Source: Anaerolineales bacterium UBA6128 (GTDB taxonomy: Bacteria; Chloroflexota; Anaerolineae; UBA1429). From it: 16,318 nt of DNA. The notes under the pieces are model-generated. The model was given only the letters and a program-made list of their open reading frames with translations, had not been told where the DNA came from and did not search any database. Within the stretch, counting starts at the first letter, position 1. Each line of letters starts with the position of its first letter. Shown here piece after piece: positions 1 through 6,672 of the stretch. Made by a program: the position numbers and the translations under genes. The DNA is taken from the NCBI GenBank assembly GCA_002423325.1, contig DIVQ01000081.1, forward strand, positions 386 to 16,703. The letters are read 5' to 3'.

Positions 1-42
1 TGGCGCCACCAGGGCATGGCGCCACCAGGGCATGGCGCCACC
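1..42. repeat. 16-bp tandem repeat, about 2.6 copies
   Basis: The unit TGGCGCCACCAGGGCA occurs at 1-16 and 17-32, and its first ten bases recur at 33-42. Each unit contains the palindrome TGGCGCCA. The array touches the window edge, so its true copy number is unknown. A 16-bp period is not a multiple of three, which argues against a coding repeat. It ends seven bases before the -35 element of the promoter for the first gene, so copy number could alter the upstream region of that promoter. Confidence 0.85.
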
Positions 43-48
43 CCGTTA

Positions 49-77
49 TTGTGAAGAGGTCGGTGTGATGCTATACT
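49..77 (+). promoter_or_regulatory. sigma70-type promoter of the ParB-like/Usp gene
   Basis: TTGTGA at 49-54 and TATACT at 72-77 are separated by 17 bases. Transcription would start near 84, about 13 bases before the ATG at 97. A GGAG ribosome binding site lies at 87-90, six bases before that ATG. Confidence 0.65.
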
Positions 78-96
78 TGCGCATACGGAGTACCGG

Positions 97-1842
97 ATGA
101 GCCCAATTGACGCGGACCGTGCCCTGGCCAAAGAGAACTATGCGGATGCGCGCAAGGCCGCTGACCGGCGGCGCTTCTGGTCGCGCCTGCTCGGGCGCGA
201 CAACGCCCTCGTGCCCTTCGAGGAGGTCGAGCGCACCCTAGGCGCCCTCAACCGGACCTACCGTGGCGTGCAGGCTGTGCCGCTGGACAAGATCATCGGC
301 AGCCTGGAGCGCAGCGATGACTTTGACCGCAAGTTCATGCCCACGCAAGGGCATTCGGCCAACAAGTGGATGAGTGTCGACTCGGCCTACATCCAGGGCG
401 TGACCTTGCCGCCCATCGTGCTCTACAAGGTAGGCGACGCCTACTTTGTCGTCGATGGCCACCACCGCATTTCGGCCGGGCGCACCCAGGGCCTCACCTT
501 TATCGACGCCGAGGTCACTGAGGTCAAGAGCCGCGTGCCCGTCACCGCTGACCTGAAACTGGAGGACCTCGACCTGCTCGGCGCCTACCGCGAGTTCCTC
601 GAGGCGACGCACCTCGACCAACTACGGCCCGACCAGAGCCTGCGTCTGACCATGCCCGGCGACTATGCCAGGTTGCTGGAGCACATTCGCGTCCACCGCT
701 ATTTCGTGCAGATCAGCGAGTCGCGCGAGATGAGCGACGATGAAGCCGTGACGCACTGGTTCGACCAGGTCTATCGCCCGGTGGCCGACGTCATTGCCGA
801 GTACGACCTGCTGCGCGACTTTCCAGGGCGCACCGTCGCCGACCTGTACCTGTGGATCGTGGAGCACGCCTATTATGTCTCAGAACGGATCGGCTGGGAC
901 GTCTCGTTCGCTCAAGTGGCGCGCGACTTTGCGCGGCGCTACAGCCGACAGCCCCGCCGGGTCTGGCAGCGGATCAAGCATTGGTTTCTGGAGAACGTCA
1001 TCCCCGAGCCACTGGAGCCGGGCGGACGCCCGGGCATCTGGCGGCAGGAGCGTGTGCAGCCCAGGGAGGGCGACACGCTCTTCCGTAACATCTTGGTGAC
1101 GCTGACGGGCGCCGAGACGGGTTGGAAGGCGCTCTCGCAGGCGGCCGAATTCGCCCGGCGCGAGCACGGCACGCTCCACGGCCTGCACATCCTGCGTGAG
1201 GACATCCCCGAGGCCCGCGCACAAGGCCAGGCGCTGCTGGACGACTTTGCGCGGCGCTGCCAGGAATGGGGCCTGCCCCACACCACCAGCCTGGCCACGG
1301 GCGATGTGGTCAACACGATCGTGGGCTATGCCCACTGGGCCGACCTGGTGGTCATCAATCAGCGCATGGAGCACGGGCAGTGGGCCGAACGCCCCCTCGG
1401 CACCATCTTTCAGATGGTTGCCACTCAATCGGCGCGACCGTTGCTGGCGCTGCCGGGCGCCGACGTGCGGCCCATCCGGCGCGCGGTGCTGGCCTACGAC
1501 GACAGCCCCAAAGCGCGAGAGGCGCTGTATGTCTTTCGCCGCCTGTTGACCAACTGGCCCATCGACGGCGTGTTGCTGACCGTCGAAAGCGCCGGCGCGT
1601 CGCGCAAGACCAACGAGCAGGCCTGCGACTATGTGGATGAGGGCGAACGCGCGGCGTTCGCCACACGCCACGAGCAGGGCGAGGTAGTCGAGACTCTGCT
1701 GCGCGTCATGCGCGAGGAACAGGCCGACCTGCTGGTGATGGGCGGCTATTCGGTGCGCGCGCCGCTGGTCAAGGCGGTGGTGGGCAGCACGGTTGATCAG
1801 GTGCTCCGCAAGGCCTGGTTCCCGATGTTGATCTGTCAGTGA
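97..1842 (+). CDS. ParB-like domain protein fused to two universal stress (UspA) domains
   Basis: Protein of 581 residues. Residues ~60-145 resemble the ParB/sulfiredoxin N-terminal fold: a VPLDKI strand, PPIVLYKVGDAYFVVDGHHR and an SAGRTQG helix, matching the DGHHR-type signature of ParB-like nucleases. Residues ~150-340 are a mostly helical region I do not recognise. From ~348 come two universal stress domains: the first begins RNILVTLTGAETGWKAL, the second (~476-581) begins RRAVLAYDDSPKAREAL. The second keeps a MGGYS...VVGSTV stretch like the G-x2-G-x9-G-S/T nucleotide loop. The first has only a PLGT remnant, so ATP binding is more likely in the second. No signal peptide or membrane segment is seen, so it is presumably cytoplasmic. 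The start at 97 has a well-spaced GGAG. Its stop overlaps the ribosome binding site of the next gene. Domain assignment is from pattern recognition; the cellular role is unknown, with a stress-responsive ligand-binding regulator being one guess. Confidence 0.8.
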   Translation: MSPIDADRALAKENYADARKAADRRRFWSRLLGRDNALVPFEEVERTLGALNRTYRGVQAVPLDKIIGSLERSDDFDRKFMPTQGHSANKWMSVDSAYIQGVTLPPIVLYKVGDAYFVVDGHHRISAGRTQGLTFIDAEVTEVKSRVPVTADLKLEDLDLLGAYREFLEATHLDQLRPDQSLRLTMPGDYARLLEHIRVHRYFVQISESREMSDDEAVTHWFDQVYRPVADVIAEYDLLRDFPGRTVADLYLWIVEHAYYVSERIGWDVSFAQVARDFARRYSRQPRRVWQRIKHWFLENVIPEPLEPGGRPGIWRQERVQPREGDTLFRNILVTLTGAETGWKALSQAAEFARREHGTLHGLHILREDIPEARAQGQALLDDFARRCQEWGLPHTTSLATGDVVNTIVGYAHWADLVVINQRMEHGQWAERPLGTIFQMVATQSARPLLALPGADVRPIRRAVLAYDDSPKAREALYVFRRLLTNWPIDGVLLTVESAGASRKTNEQACDYVDEGERAAFATRHEQGEVVETLLRVMREEQADLLVMGGYSVRAPLVKAVVGSTVDQVLRKAWFPMLICQ

Positions 1843-1844
1843 GG
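1841..1844 (+). promoter_or_regulatory. ribosome binding site fixing the M23-like gene start
   Basis: GAGG at 1841-1844 overlaps the stop codon of the upstream gene and lies nine bases before the ATG at 1854. It favours 1854 over the in-frame GTG at 1839 and suggests translational coupling of the two genes. Confidence 0.55.
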
Positions 1845-1853
1845 CGACACACG

Positions 1854-3434
1854 ATGTCTGTTGGGAGCACACCCGAGGCGTCCACGGGCGCGACACACGG
1901 CGCATTGGCTGCACGTGTAACCCGGCTGTTGGCCTGCGCCCTGCTGCTGCTGACGCCGCTGCGCGTGGTCGCGCAGACGCCCGAGCTCAACACGCCCGAT
2001 TATGGGGCGCCCGCGGGCTGGGCCCTGCCTTGGGCTTGCGACACCGGCTACCGCGTGACCTGGGAGCCAGCCGATCACTGGGCCAACGGCAAAGCCACCG
2101 GCATCGCCTATGATCTCGGGATGCCCGAGGGCACCCCTGTCTACGCCCCGACGGACGGCGTCGCCCGCTTTACTGAGGACACGCGCCCCTACGAAACCAA
2201 CCTGGGCAACTATGTCGAGCTCGAGACCGCCGGGGGCTGGGTCATCCGAATGGCGCACCTGCGCGACCGGCAGATTGGCGAGCGCGAGGTGACGACCGGC
2301 GAGTTGCTCGGCTATGCCGGCCGATCGGGCGTGACCCTGTCGCACCTGCACCTGGAGTTGCTGCTGCGCGACGGCTCCCGGTTGGTGCGTCCCGAGAGCG
2401 CGTTGCTCAGTGCACTGTTCGGCCTGCCCAGCAGCGCGTTCGTCGAGGACGCCTTTATCGTCAACGACTCGTGCCCGCCCCGGCTGGCGCTCGACGCGCC
2501 GATGCGCACGGCCAGCCGCAGCATCGCGCTGGGAGATACGGCGGAGATCGCGCTCACCCTCCGCAACGACAGCGTCGTGGCCTGCCCGCTGGACAGCGTG
2601 CAACTGGTGCTGAGCGGGCCGCTCGGCGAGACGCTGGTGGCCGAACGGACGTCCGCGGGCGAGGTTGCGGCCAAGTCGACACTCGAGGTCAGTGTACCGG
2701 TCCTGCTGAACGCGTCCGGCCCGTGGCGCGTAGACAGCGTCATCTGCAGCACGCCGCAGGCCATCTTCAGGCTGGACGCAGCGCTCGATCTACTGGTGCG
2801 GCCGGCGGCGCTGCGCGTGGGCGGGCTCACGCTGCCGTCAACCGTGCAGACTGGCGCGCGCATCAGCCTGCGCGTGGCCATCGTCAATACCAGCACCAGC
2901 GACCATTGGGTGGACGCGCTGGTGGTCGATGGGCAGCAGCCCGATGGCGTGCCGTGGCGCGCCACCACCGACGCGCCGCAGCGGCTGCCCGCGCGCACAA
3001 CCACCTGGGTGACGCTGAACTGCAACGCCATTCCGCAGCGCGTGGGCGACTGGCAAGCCACCCGTCTGGGCTATGTGCAGGATGCACGTGCCTTTTACGT
3101 TGCGCCGCTGCAGCAGCGCTTTCAGGTGCAGGGGCCCGAGCTGCGGATCACCCATATGGCAGTGTACCGCAGCGGGCAGCGTCTGAATGTGATGCTGCGC
3201 CTCACCAACGTCGGCACGCGCCCCATCACGCCCGACACGCTGGAACTGTGGGGCTGGCTGAACGGTGGCGACACCTTCTTGACACTCGAAAGGGCCGCAC
3301 CGGCACCGCTGGCTCCTCAGGCCTCCACACTGGTGCAGTTGACGACGAGGCTGAACGAGGGCGCGGTTATCCAGTTCGTGGAGGGTGGCTACTGGCTGGC
3401 CGGGACCTACTTCCGCATGGGACTGCCTGCATGA
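1854..3434 (+). CDS. secreted M23 (LytM-like) peptidase-family protein with Ig/CARDB-like repeats
   Basis: Protein of 526 residues from ATG 1854 (an in-frame GTG at 1839 would add five). Residues 1-40 form a signal peptide: basic RVTR, hydrophobic LLACALLLLTPL, then VVA before Gln41. Residues ~80-185 match the M23 metallopeptidase core: IAYDLGMPEGTPVYAPTDG with Asp87, MAHL with His135, and SHLHLEL with His164 and His166. The usual first zinc-binding His of the H-x-G-x-D region is not evident: KATGIAYD has Ala where His is expected, the nearest His being His75. The domain may therefore be inactive or bind metal differently. The remaining ~320 residues form about three beta-sandwich modules (ALTLRNDSV, RVAIVNTST and MLRLTNVGT motifs), resembling CARDB domains. 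Active relatives cleave peptidoglycan cross-bridges; this one may bind wall or glycan instead. It shares an operon with a membrane glycosyltransferase, consistent with envelope work. Confidence 0.82.
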   Translation: MSVGSTPEASTGATHGALAARVTRLLACALLLLTPLRVVAQTPELNTPDYGAPAGWALPWACDTGYRVTWEPADHWANGKATGIAYDLGMPEGTPVYAPTDGVARFTEDTRPYETNLGNYVELETAGGWVIRMAHLRDRQIGEREVTTGELLGYAGRSGVTLSHLHLELLLRDGSRLVRPESALLSALFGLPSSAFVEDAFIVNDSCPPRLALDAPMRTASRSIALGDTAEIALTLRNDSVVACPLDSVQLVLSGPLGETLVAERTSAGEVAAKSTLEVSVPVLLNASGPWRVDSVICSTPQAIFRLDAALDLLVRPAALRVGGLTLPSTVQTGARISLRVAIVNTSTSDHWVDALVVDGQQPDGVPWRATTDAPQRLPARTTTWVTLNCNAIPQRVGDWQATRLGYVQDARAFYVAPLQQRFQVQGPELRITHMAVYRSGQRLNVMLRLTNVGTRPITPDTLELWGWLNGGDTFLTLERAAPAPLAPQASTLVQLTTRLNEGAVIQFVEGGYWLAGTYFRMGLPA

Positions 3435-3495
3435 CTCGCCCCTGCCAAGCGTGCGACCCTGACCCAACCTTGCGCGACCCACAGGCGTGTTGGAT

Positions 3496-5628
3496 ATGAC
3501 CAACCTCGAGTGGCCGGCTCCGTCCGGCCCGCGAACAAACCCACGTATTCACCCACACGCCGGCCAGTGGCTGGTGTTGCTGCGCCCCCTCGGTCTCGCA
3601 TTGGCGCTGGCGGGCGCGGGCTATGCCCAGTCGCTGGCCGATGCGCGCCAGCAGACGGGCCGCGCGCTGGCCTTCTACCTTGTTGCGGCCCTGCTGTTCG
3701 CTCTCTGCACCTGGCAACGACCCTCCGATGAACGCCCGTCACGGGCGTCGTCCACACCCGTGGTCCACTGGAAATGGCTGGCTTGCGTGCTGCTGTTCGC
3801 CGCACTGGCCTACGCCAGCCTGGGCGGCAACCAACTGACGCTGCAGGGCGCACTGCCCTGGGTGCTGGCCGTCGTGTTGTGTTTCCCCGCCCTGCCCGCG
3901 CCGCCAACCAGCGACCGCACCCCCGCCACGCGCAGCAAACCCGCTGCGCACGCTTGGCACATGTCCTGGCAGACCCTCGCACTGCTCGGCGCCATGTTGG
4001 TGGGCGCCTGGCTGCGGCTCTACCACCTGCAGACGCTGCCCGCCGACCTCGGCTGGGATCTGCCCTACAACTATTATGACGTACAGCGCATATTGGACGG
4101 CGAGAGGCTGATCTTTTTCCCGGCCAACATGGGCCGCGAGGGGCTGTTCTTTTACCTGGCAGCGGGCGTGGCGCGGCTCGGCAGCCTCAGCCCCTACAGC
4201 ATCCGCATCACCTCGGCGCTGGTGGGCGTCGCCGCCATTCCGGCGATCTACCTGCTGGCCCGCGAGTGCCTGGATCGCGAGGCCGGGCTGTACGCCGCCT
4301 GGTTGCTGGCGCTCAACAAGTGGCACCTGGTGCTGAGCCGCTCGGGATACCGCGTCAGCCTGATGCCGCTGCTGAGCATCCTTGCGCTCTACGGACTCGC
4401 GCGCGGACTGCGGCGTGGCAGCGCCCGCGACTGGCTCTGGTGCGGCCTGTTCACCGGACTGGGGCTCTGGAGCTACAAGGCCTTTGTGTTCATGTTGCCG
4501 CTGGTACTGGCGTGTGTGCTACTGTACGCACTGTTCGGCCTGGGGCGGCGCGGTGCACCCGCGCCCGGCGCGTCCGAACCCGAGTCTGATACGCACTGGA
4601 CCCCCGGCCCGCGCGCCCTGCTGAGGGGCTGCGCCATCTGGCTGTTGGTCACAGCGATCACCTGCGTGCCGCTGGTGCGCTACGCCATCGACGAGCCCGG
4701 GACCTACCTGACGCGCGAACTCCTCGCCCAGGAGATCGTGGCCGAGTCGGCCGAGGGAGCCTCGCGCTGGGCGTTGCTCGGCGAGAACGCCGTCACCAGC
4801 CTGCTGATGTTCAACTATGTCGGCGACGGCAACTCGCGCTTTGGCGTGCCCTTCCAGCGCCACATGGGCTATATGAGTGGCATCCTGCTGGTGTTCGGGC
4901 TGGCCGTGGCGCTGGCAAGTCCTCGGCGGCGTGGCCATGCGCTGCTCGGGGTCGCCCTGCTGGGCCTGCTCGTCCCGATGACGGTGACGATGGTCGCGCA
5001 CGAAACGCCCAACTGCTTCCGTTCATCGGGCACCATTGGGCCGGCGGTAGCGCTGGGCGCGCTCGCCCTGCGCCGCATCCGTTCCCTGCTCACGCAGGCG
5101 CTCGCGCCTCTGCGCGGGCAGCGTCTGCGGCTGGCGCTGCAGGCTGAAGGCGCACGCTCTCGAACCGTCGGCCTGCCAGTGGGGACCAGCCTCGCGCTGC
5201 TCATACCGCTTGTGATCGGGTTGTTTGTGCTGGCCGAGTGGCGCGAGACTGAGCGTTTCTACTTTCACGACTTTCGGCAGTATGCGCCCGACCAGGCCAA
5301 CTATTCCACAGCGCTCGAGATCAGCAAGGCCGTCGGCGCCTATGCGGAGGGGCCAGTCTACGCCAAAGTATGGCCTCACTGGTACGACGGGCGCGCCCTG
5401 GCCGTGCACCTCAGCGCTGCCGGTCGCCCAACACCGGTAGAGATCGTCACGTTGCAGGCCGATCAGCCGCCCCTGACGGACGTGTACGGCAGCGCGCTGT
5501 TCGTGCTGCACCCCGACGACATTGACGCCCTGCGCGTGCTGGAGGGCGCCTTTGCGCGCGTCGCCCCGGTCGCGCAGCACTACCCCGACGGTCGCGCGGC
5601 CTTCGTCCTCGTCTACGTCCAGCGCTAG
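3496..5628 (+). CDS. GT39-family (ArnT/PMT-like) polytopic membrane glycosyltransferase
   Basis: Protein of 710 residues from ATG 3496; GTG 3487 and TTG 3490 are in-frame alternatives, none with a strong ribosome binding site. It has many hydrophobic segments, starting near residue 25 and ending with one at ~558-575, followed by a ~130-residue soluble tail. The family signature is the first large loop after the AWLRLYHLQT segment: LGWDLPYNYYDVQ holds acidic residues (Asp188, Asp195) where GT39/RgtA-D enzymes keep their catalytic Asp/Glu. GREGLFFYL follows at 213-221 and the NKWHLVLSRSGYR segment at 274-286. Such enzymes move a sugar from a polyprenyl-phosphate donor to a protein, lipid or glycan on the outer side of the membrane. 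Donor and acceptor cannot be read from sequence. The gene follows the secreted M23-like gene by 61 bases. The N-terminal ~150 residues, with about four predicted membrane helices and an acidic/Pro-rich linker, look like an extra module before the canonical core. Confidence 0.85.
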   Translation: MTNLEWPAPSGPRTNPRIHPHAGQWLVLLRPLGLALALAGAGYAQSLADARQQTGRALAFYLVAALLFALCTWQRPSDERPSRASSTPVVHWKWLACVLLFAALAYASLGGNQLTLQGALPWVLAVVLCFPALPAPPTSDRTPATRSKPAAHAWHMSWQTLALLGAMLVGAWLRLYHLQTLPADLGWDLPYNYYDVQRILDGERLIFFPANMGREGLFFYLAAGVARLGSLSPYSIRITSALVGVAAIPAIYLLARECLDREAGLYAAWLLALNKWHLVLSRSGYRVSLMPLLSILALYGLARGLRRGSARDWLWCGLFTGLGLWSYKAFVFMLPLVLACVLLYALFGLGRRGAPAPGASEPESDTHWTPGPRALLRGCAIWLLVTAITCVPLVRYAIDEPGTYLTRELLAQEIVAESAEGASRWALLGENAVTSLLMFNYVGDGNSRFGVPFQRHMGYMSGILLVFGLAVALASPRRRGHALLGVALLGLLVPMTVTMVAHETPNCFRSSGTIGPAVALGALALRRIRSLLTQALAPLRGQRLRLALQAEGARSRTVGLPVGTSLALLIPLVIGLFVLAEWRETERFYFHDFRQYAPDQANYSTALEISKAVGAYAEGPVYAKVWPHWYDGRALAVHLSAAGRPTPVEIVTLQADQPPLTDVYGSALFVLHPDDIDALRVLEGAFARVAPVAQHYPDGRAAFVLVYVQR

Positions 5629-5642
5629 GGGCCTACACAACG

Positions 5643-5677
5643 AGCGCGGGGGTACTCGCCATTGAGCACCCCGCGCT
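5643..5677. terminator. strong hairpin between convergent genes
   Basis: The arms at 5643-5657 and 5664-5677 pair through CTC/GAG near the loop, then GGGG/CCCC and AGCGC/GCGCT, with one bulged G, one A/C mismatch and a GCCATT loop. It lies 14 bases after the glycosyltransferase stop and 30 bases from the heliorhodopsin stop. There is no T-run on either side, so it may be a bidirectional, non-canonical terminator or an RNA-end stabiliser. Confidence 0.6.
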
Positions 5678-5707
5678 GTCGAATGGATCCCGTATGGGAG
5701 ATTCAGA

Positions 5708-6505
5708 TCACACAGGTGCCAGCGTGCCCGCAAAGATCTGCCAGGCCAGCAGGGTCTTGGCGACCAGGCTCAGCACGATAAACATGCGCTCGCCAAAGAG
5801 ATAGTCCTTCCAGGGCCCCACCTTTTTGTACTGCAGGAACATGTTGACCGCAAAGCTGTTGAAACAGACGAACAGCGACACCAAAATATAGTACACAAAG
5901 GTCGGCGGCTTGGCGTCGCCCGAGGCCGAGCCGAACAGGTACAGCGCCATAGCCACCCACGGCACGGCGCCGGCGATGCAGCCATAGATGAACGACGTCC
6001 AGTCGGTGCGCTCGGTGGTCTGGTTGTGCAGCTCCATCATGTGCCCGAAAAAGTTCATCGTGGCGTTGAGCGTAAAGATCAGCACCAGACTGGGCACGTC
6101 CCACATGCCCACGAGCATGGCGATCAGCACGATCATCACCGACGAACTGAGCGCGTATTCCCAGAAGCGCAGCGGGTTGTTGTGGCGCTTGAGGTTGCGC
6201 ACGTACCATCTATAGCCGAACGTGGAGAGAATAAAGTGGGCGGTCGCCGAGAGCAGCAGGAACACCGCCACGGCCGGGCCAAAGCGCAGGCTGCCCACTT
6301 GCTGCGGATTTGGAACCAGCGCCATCTTGGCGCGATCGAACGTCAGGTACGAGGTCCAGAACGGGTAGCCCCTGTCGTTGCTCAGCACGATCATCAGAAT
6401 GCCCTGCAGCAGATGCAGGAAGCCCATCACGGCGTTAAAGCGCCGCAGCCCCTGAAAGGTTGCGTCAGAGGCGTTCACTTCGCGGTAGGTCACTACTTTG
6501 CTCAT
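5708..6505 (-). CDS. heliorhodopsin (retinal-binding seven-helix membrane protein)
   Basis: Protein of 265 residues, the usual heliorhodopsin length. It carries the family landmarks: helix G SLVAKTLLAWQIFAGTL with Lys250, the expected retinal Schiff-base residue; helix C RFWEYALSSSVM with Glu116, the expected counterion; GFLHLLQG with His31 and SATAHF with His90, matching the inner-cavity histidines; and Ser246 four residues before the lysine. A long first loop (residues ~42-72, SYLTFD...LVP) matches the beta-hairpin that covers the dimer face. The type-1 rhodopsin pump motif in helix C (DTE-like) is absent. Family knowledge: heliorhodopsins insert with the N-terminus in the cytoplasm, have slow photocycles and generally do not pump ions; their roles are still debated. 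The start ATG 6505 is chosen because a GAGGAGG-type ribosome binding site precedes it and the protein begins right before the family core. No retinal-forming dioxygenase gene is in the window, so retinal must be made elsewhere or scavenged. Confidence 0.96.
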   Translation of the reverse strand: MSKVVTYREVNASDATFQGLRRFNAVMGFLHLLQGILMIVLSNDRGYPFWTSYLTFDRAKMALVPNPQQVGSLRFGPAVAVFLLLSATAHFILSTFGYRWYVRNLKRHNNPLRFWEYALSSSVMIVLIAMLVGMWDVPSLVLIFTLNATMNFFGHMMELHNQTTERTDWTSFIYGCIAGAVPWVAMALYLFGSASGDAKPPTFVYYILVSLFVCFNSFAVNMFLQYKKVGPWKDYLFGERMFIVLSLVAKTLLAWQIFAGTLAPV

Positions 6506-6514
6506 ATCCCCTCC

Positions 6515-6520
6515 CTCCTC
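6515..6520 (-). promoter_or_regulatory. ribosome binding site of the heliorhodopsin gene
   Basis: On the - strand a purine run reading GAGGAGGGAGGGGAT sits directly before the ATG at 6505; GAGGAG is at 6520-6515. It rejects the longer in-frame start at 6595, which would add 30 residues unlike the family. Confidence 0.7.
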
Positions 6521-6551
6521 ATCTATCGACAGAAGATCACAACCGAGGGTT

Positions 6552-6579
6552 ATTGTAGCGCCTGCCCGCAGCGCTTCAA
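6552..6579 (-). promoter_or_regulatory. sigma70-type promoter of the heliorhodopsin gene
   Basis: Read on the - strand, TTGAAG (6579-6574) and TACAAT (6557-6552) are separated by 16 bases. The predicted start near 6545 leaves a leader of about 40 bases. The -35 element sits within the near-palindrome CGCTTGAAGCG. The gene can therefore be transcribed on its own rather than from the transposase gene. Confidence 0.65.
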
Positions 6580-6593
6580 GCGACAAAAGTCGC
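6580..6593. promoter_or_regulatory. dyad beside the heliorhodopsin -35 element (possible operator)
   Basis: GCGAC AAAA GTCGC is a perfect 5-bp inverted repeat with a four-base centre, abutting the -35 hexamer. Its position suits an activator or repressor site, but no protein can be named from the sequence. Confidence 0.35.
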
Positions 6594-6617
6594 AATCGGG
6601 GCGCGGATTGGAACAGA

Positions 6618-6652
6618 GAGAAACCGGGTTTCCCAAAGAAACCCGGTTTCTC
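6618..6652. repeat. REP-like perfect palindrome beside the RAYT gene
   Basis: GAGAAACCGGGTTT (6618-6631) and AAACCCGGTTTCTC (6639-6652) are perfect 14-base inverted repeats around the loop CCCAAAG. The hairpin lies 20 bases after the stop of the Y1 transposase gene and just upstream of the heliorhodopsin promoter. RAYT enzymes are known to bind and cut such REP hairpins, so this is the probable cognate element. It may also end transcription from the transposase gene. Confidence 0.8.
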
Positions 6653-6672
6653 ATGACGCTCCCGCCATCGCT

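Noticed and set aside
1..42. CRISPR array
   Set aside because: The units are directly tandem without spacers, and no cas gene is nearby.
880..1914. Long open frame of 344 codons on the - strand
   Set aside because: It lies opposite the ParB-like/Usp gene, whose two domains are recognisable. Long antisense frames are expected in GC-rich genes, and this one has no recognisable motif.
2471..3499. Open frame of 342 codons on the + strand in another frame
   Set aside because: The product is an Arg/Ala/Gly-rich low-complexity chain typical of a shifted frame of the M23/CARDB gene, which has signal peptide and domain motifs.
5708..6505. Ion-pumping type-1 rhodopsin (bacteriorhodopsin or proteorhodopsin)
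   Set aside because: Helix C lacks the DTE/DTD-like pump residues, while the helix C WEY and helix G SLVAK...LAW motifs and the long first loop match heliorhodopsins.
6506..6595. Longer N-terminus of the heliorhodopsin from 6595
   Set aside because: It would include the promoter -10 and -35 elements and the strong ribosome binding site, and adds residues unlike the family.
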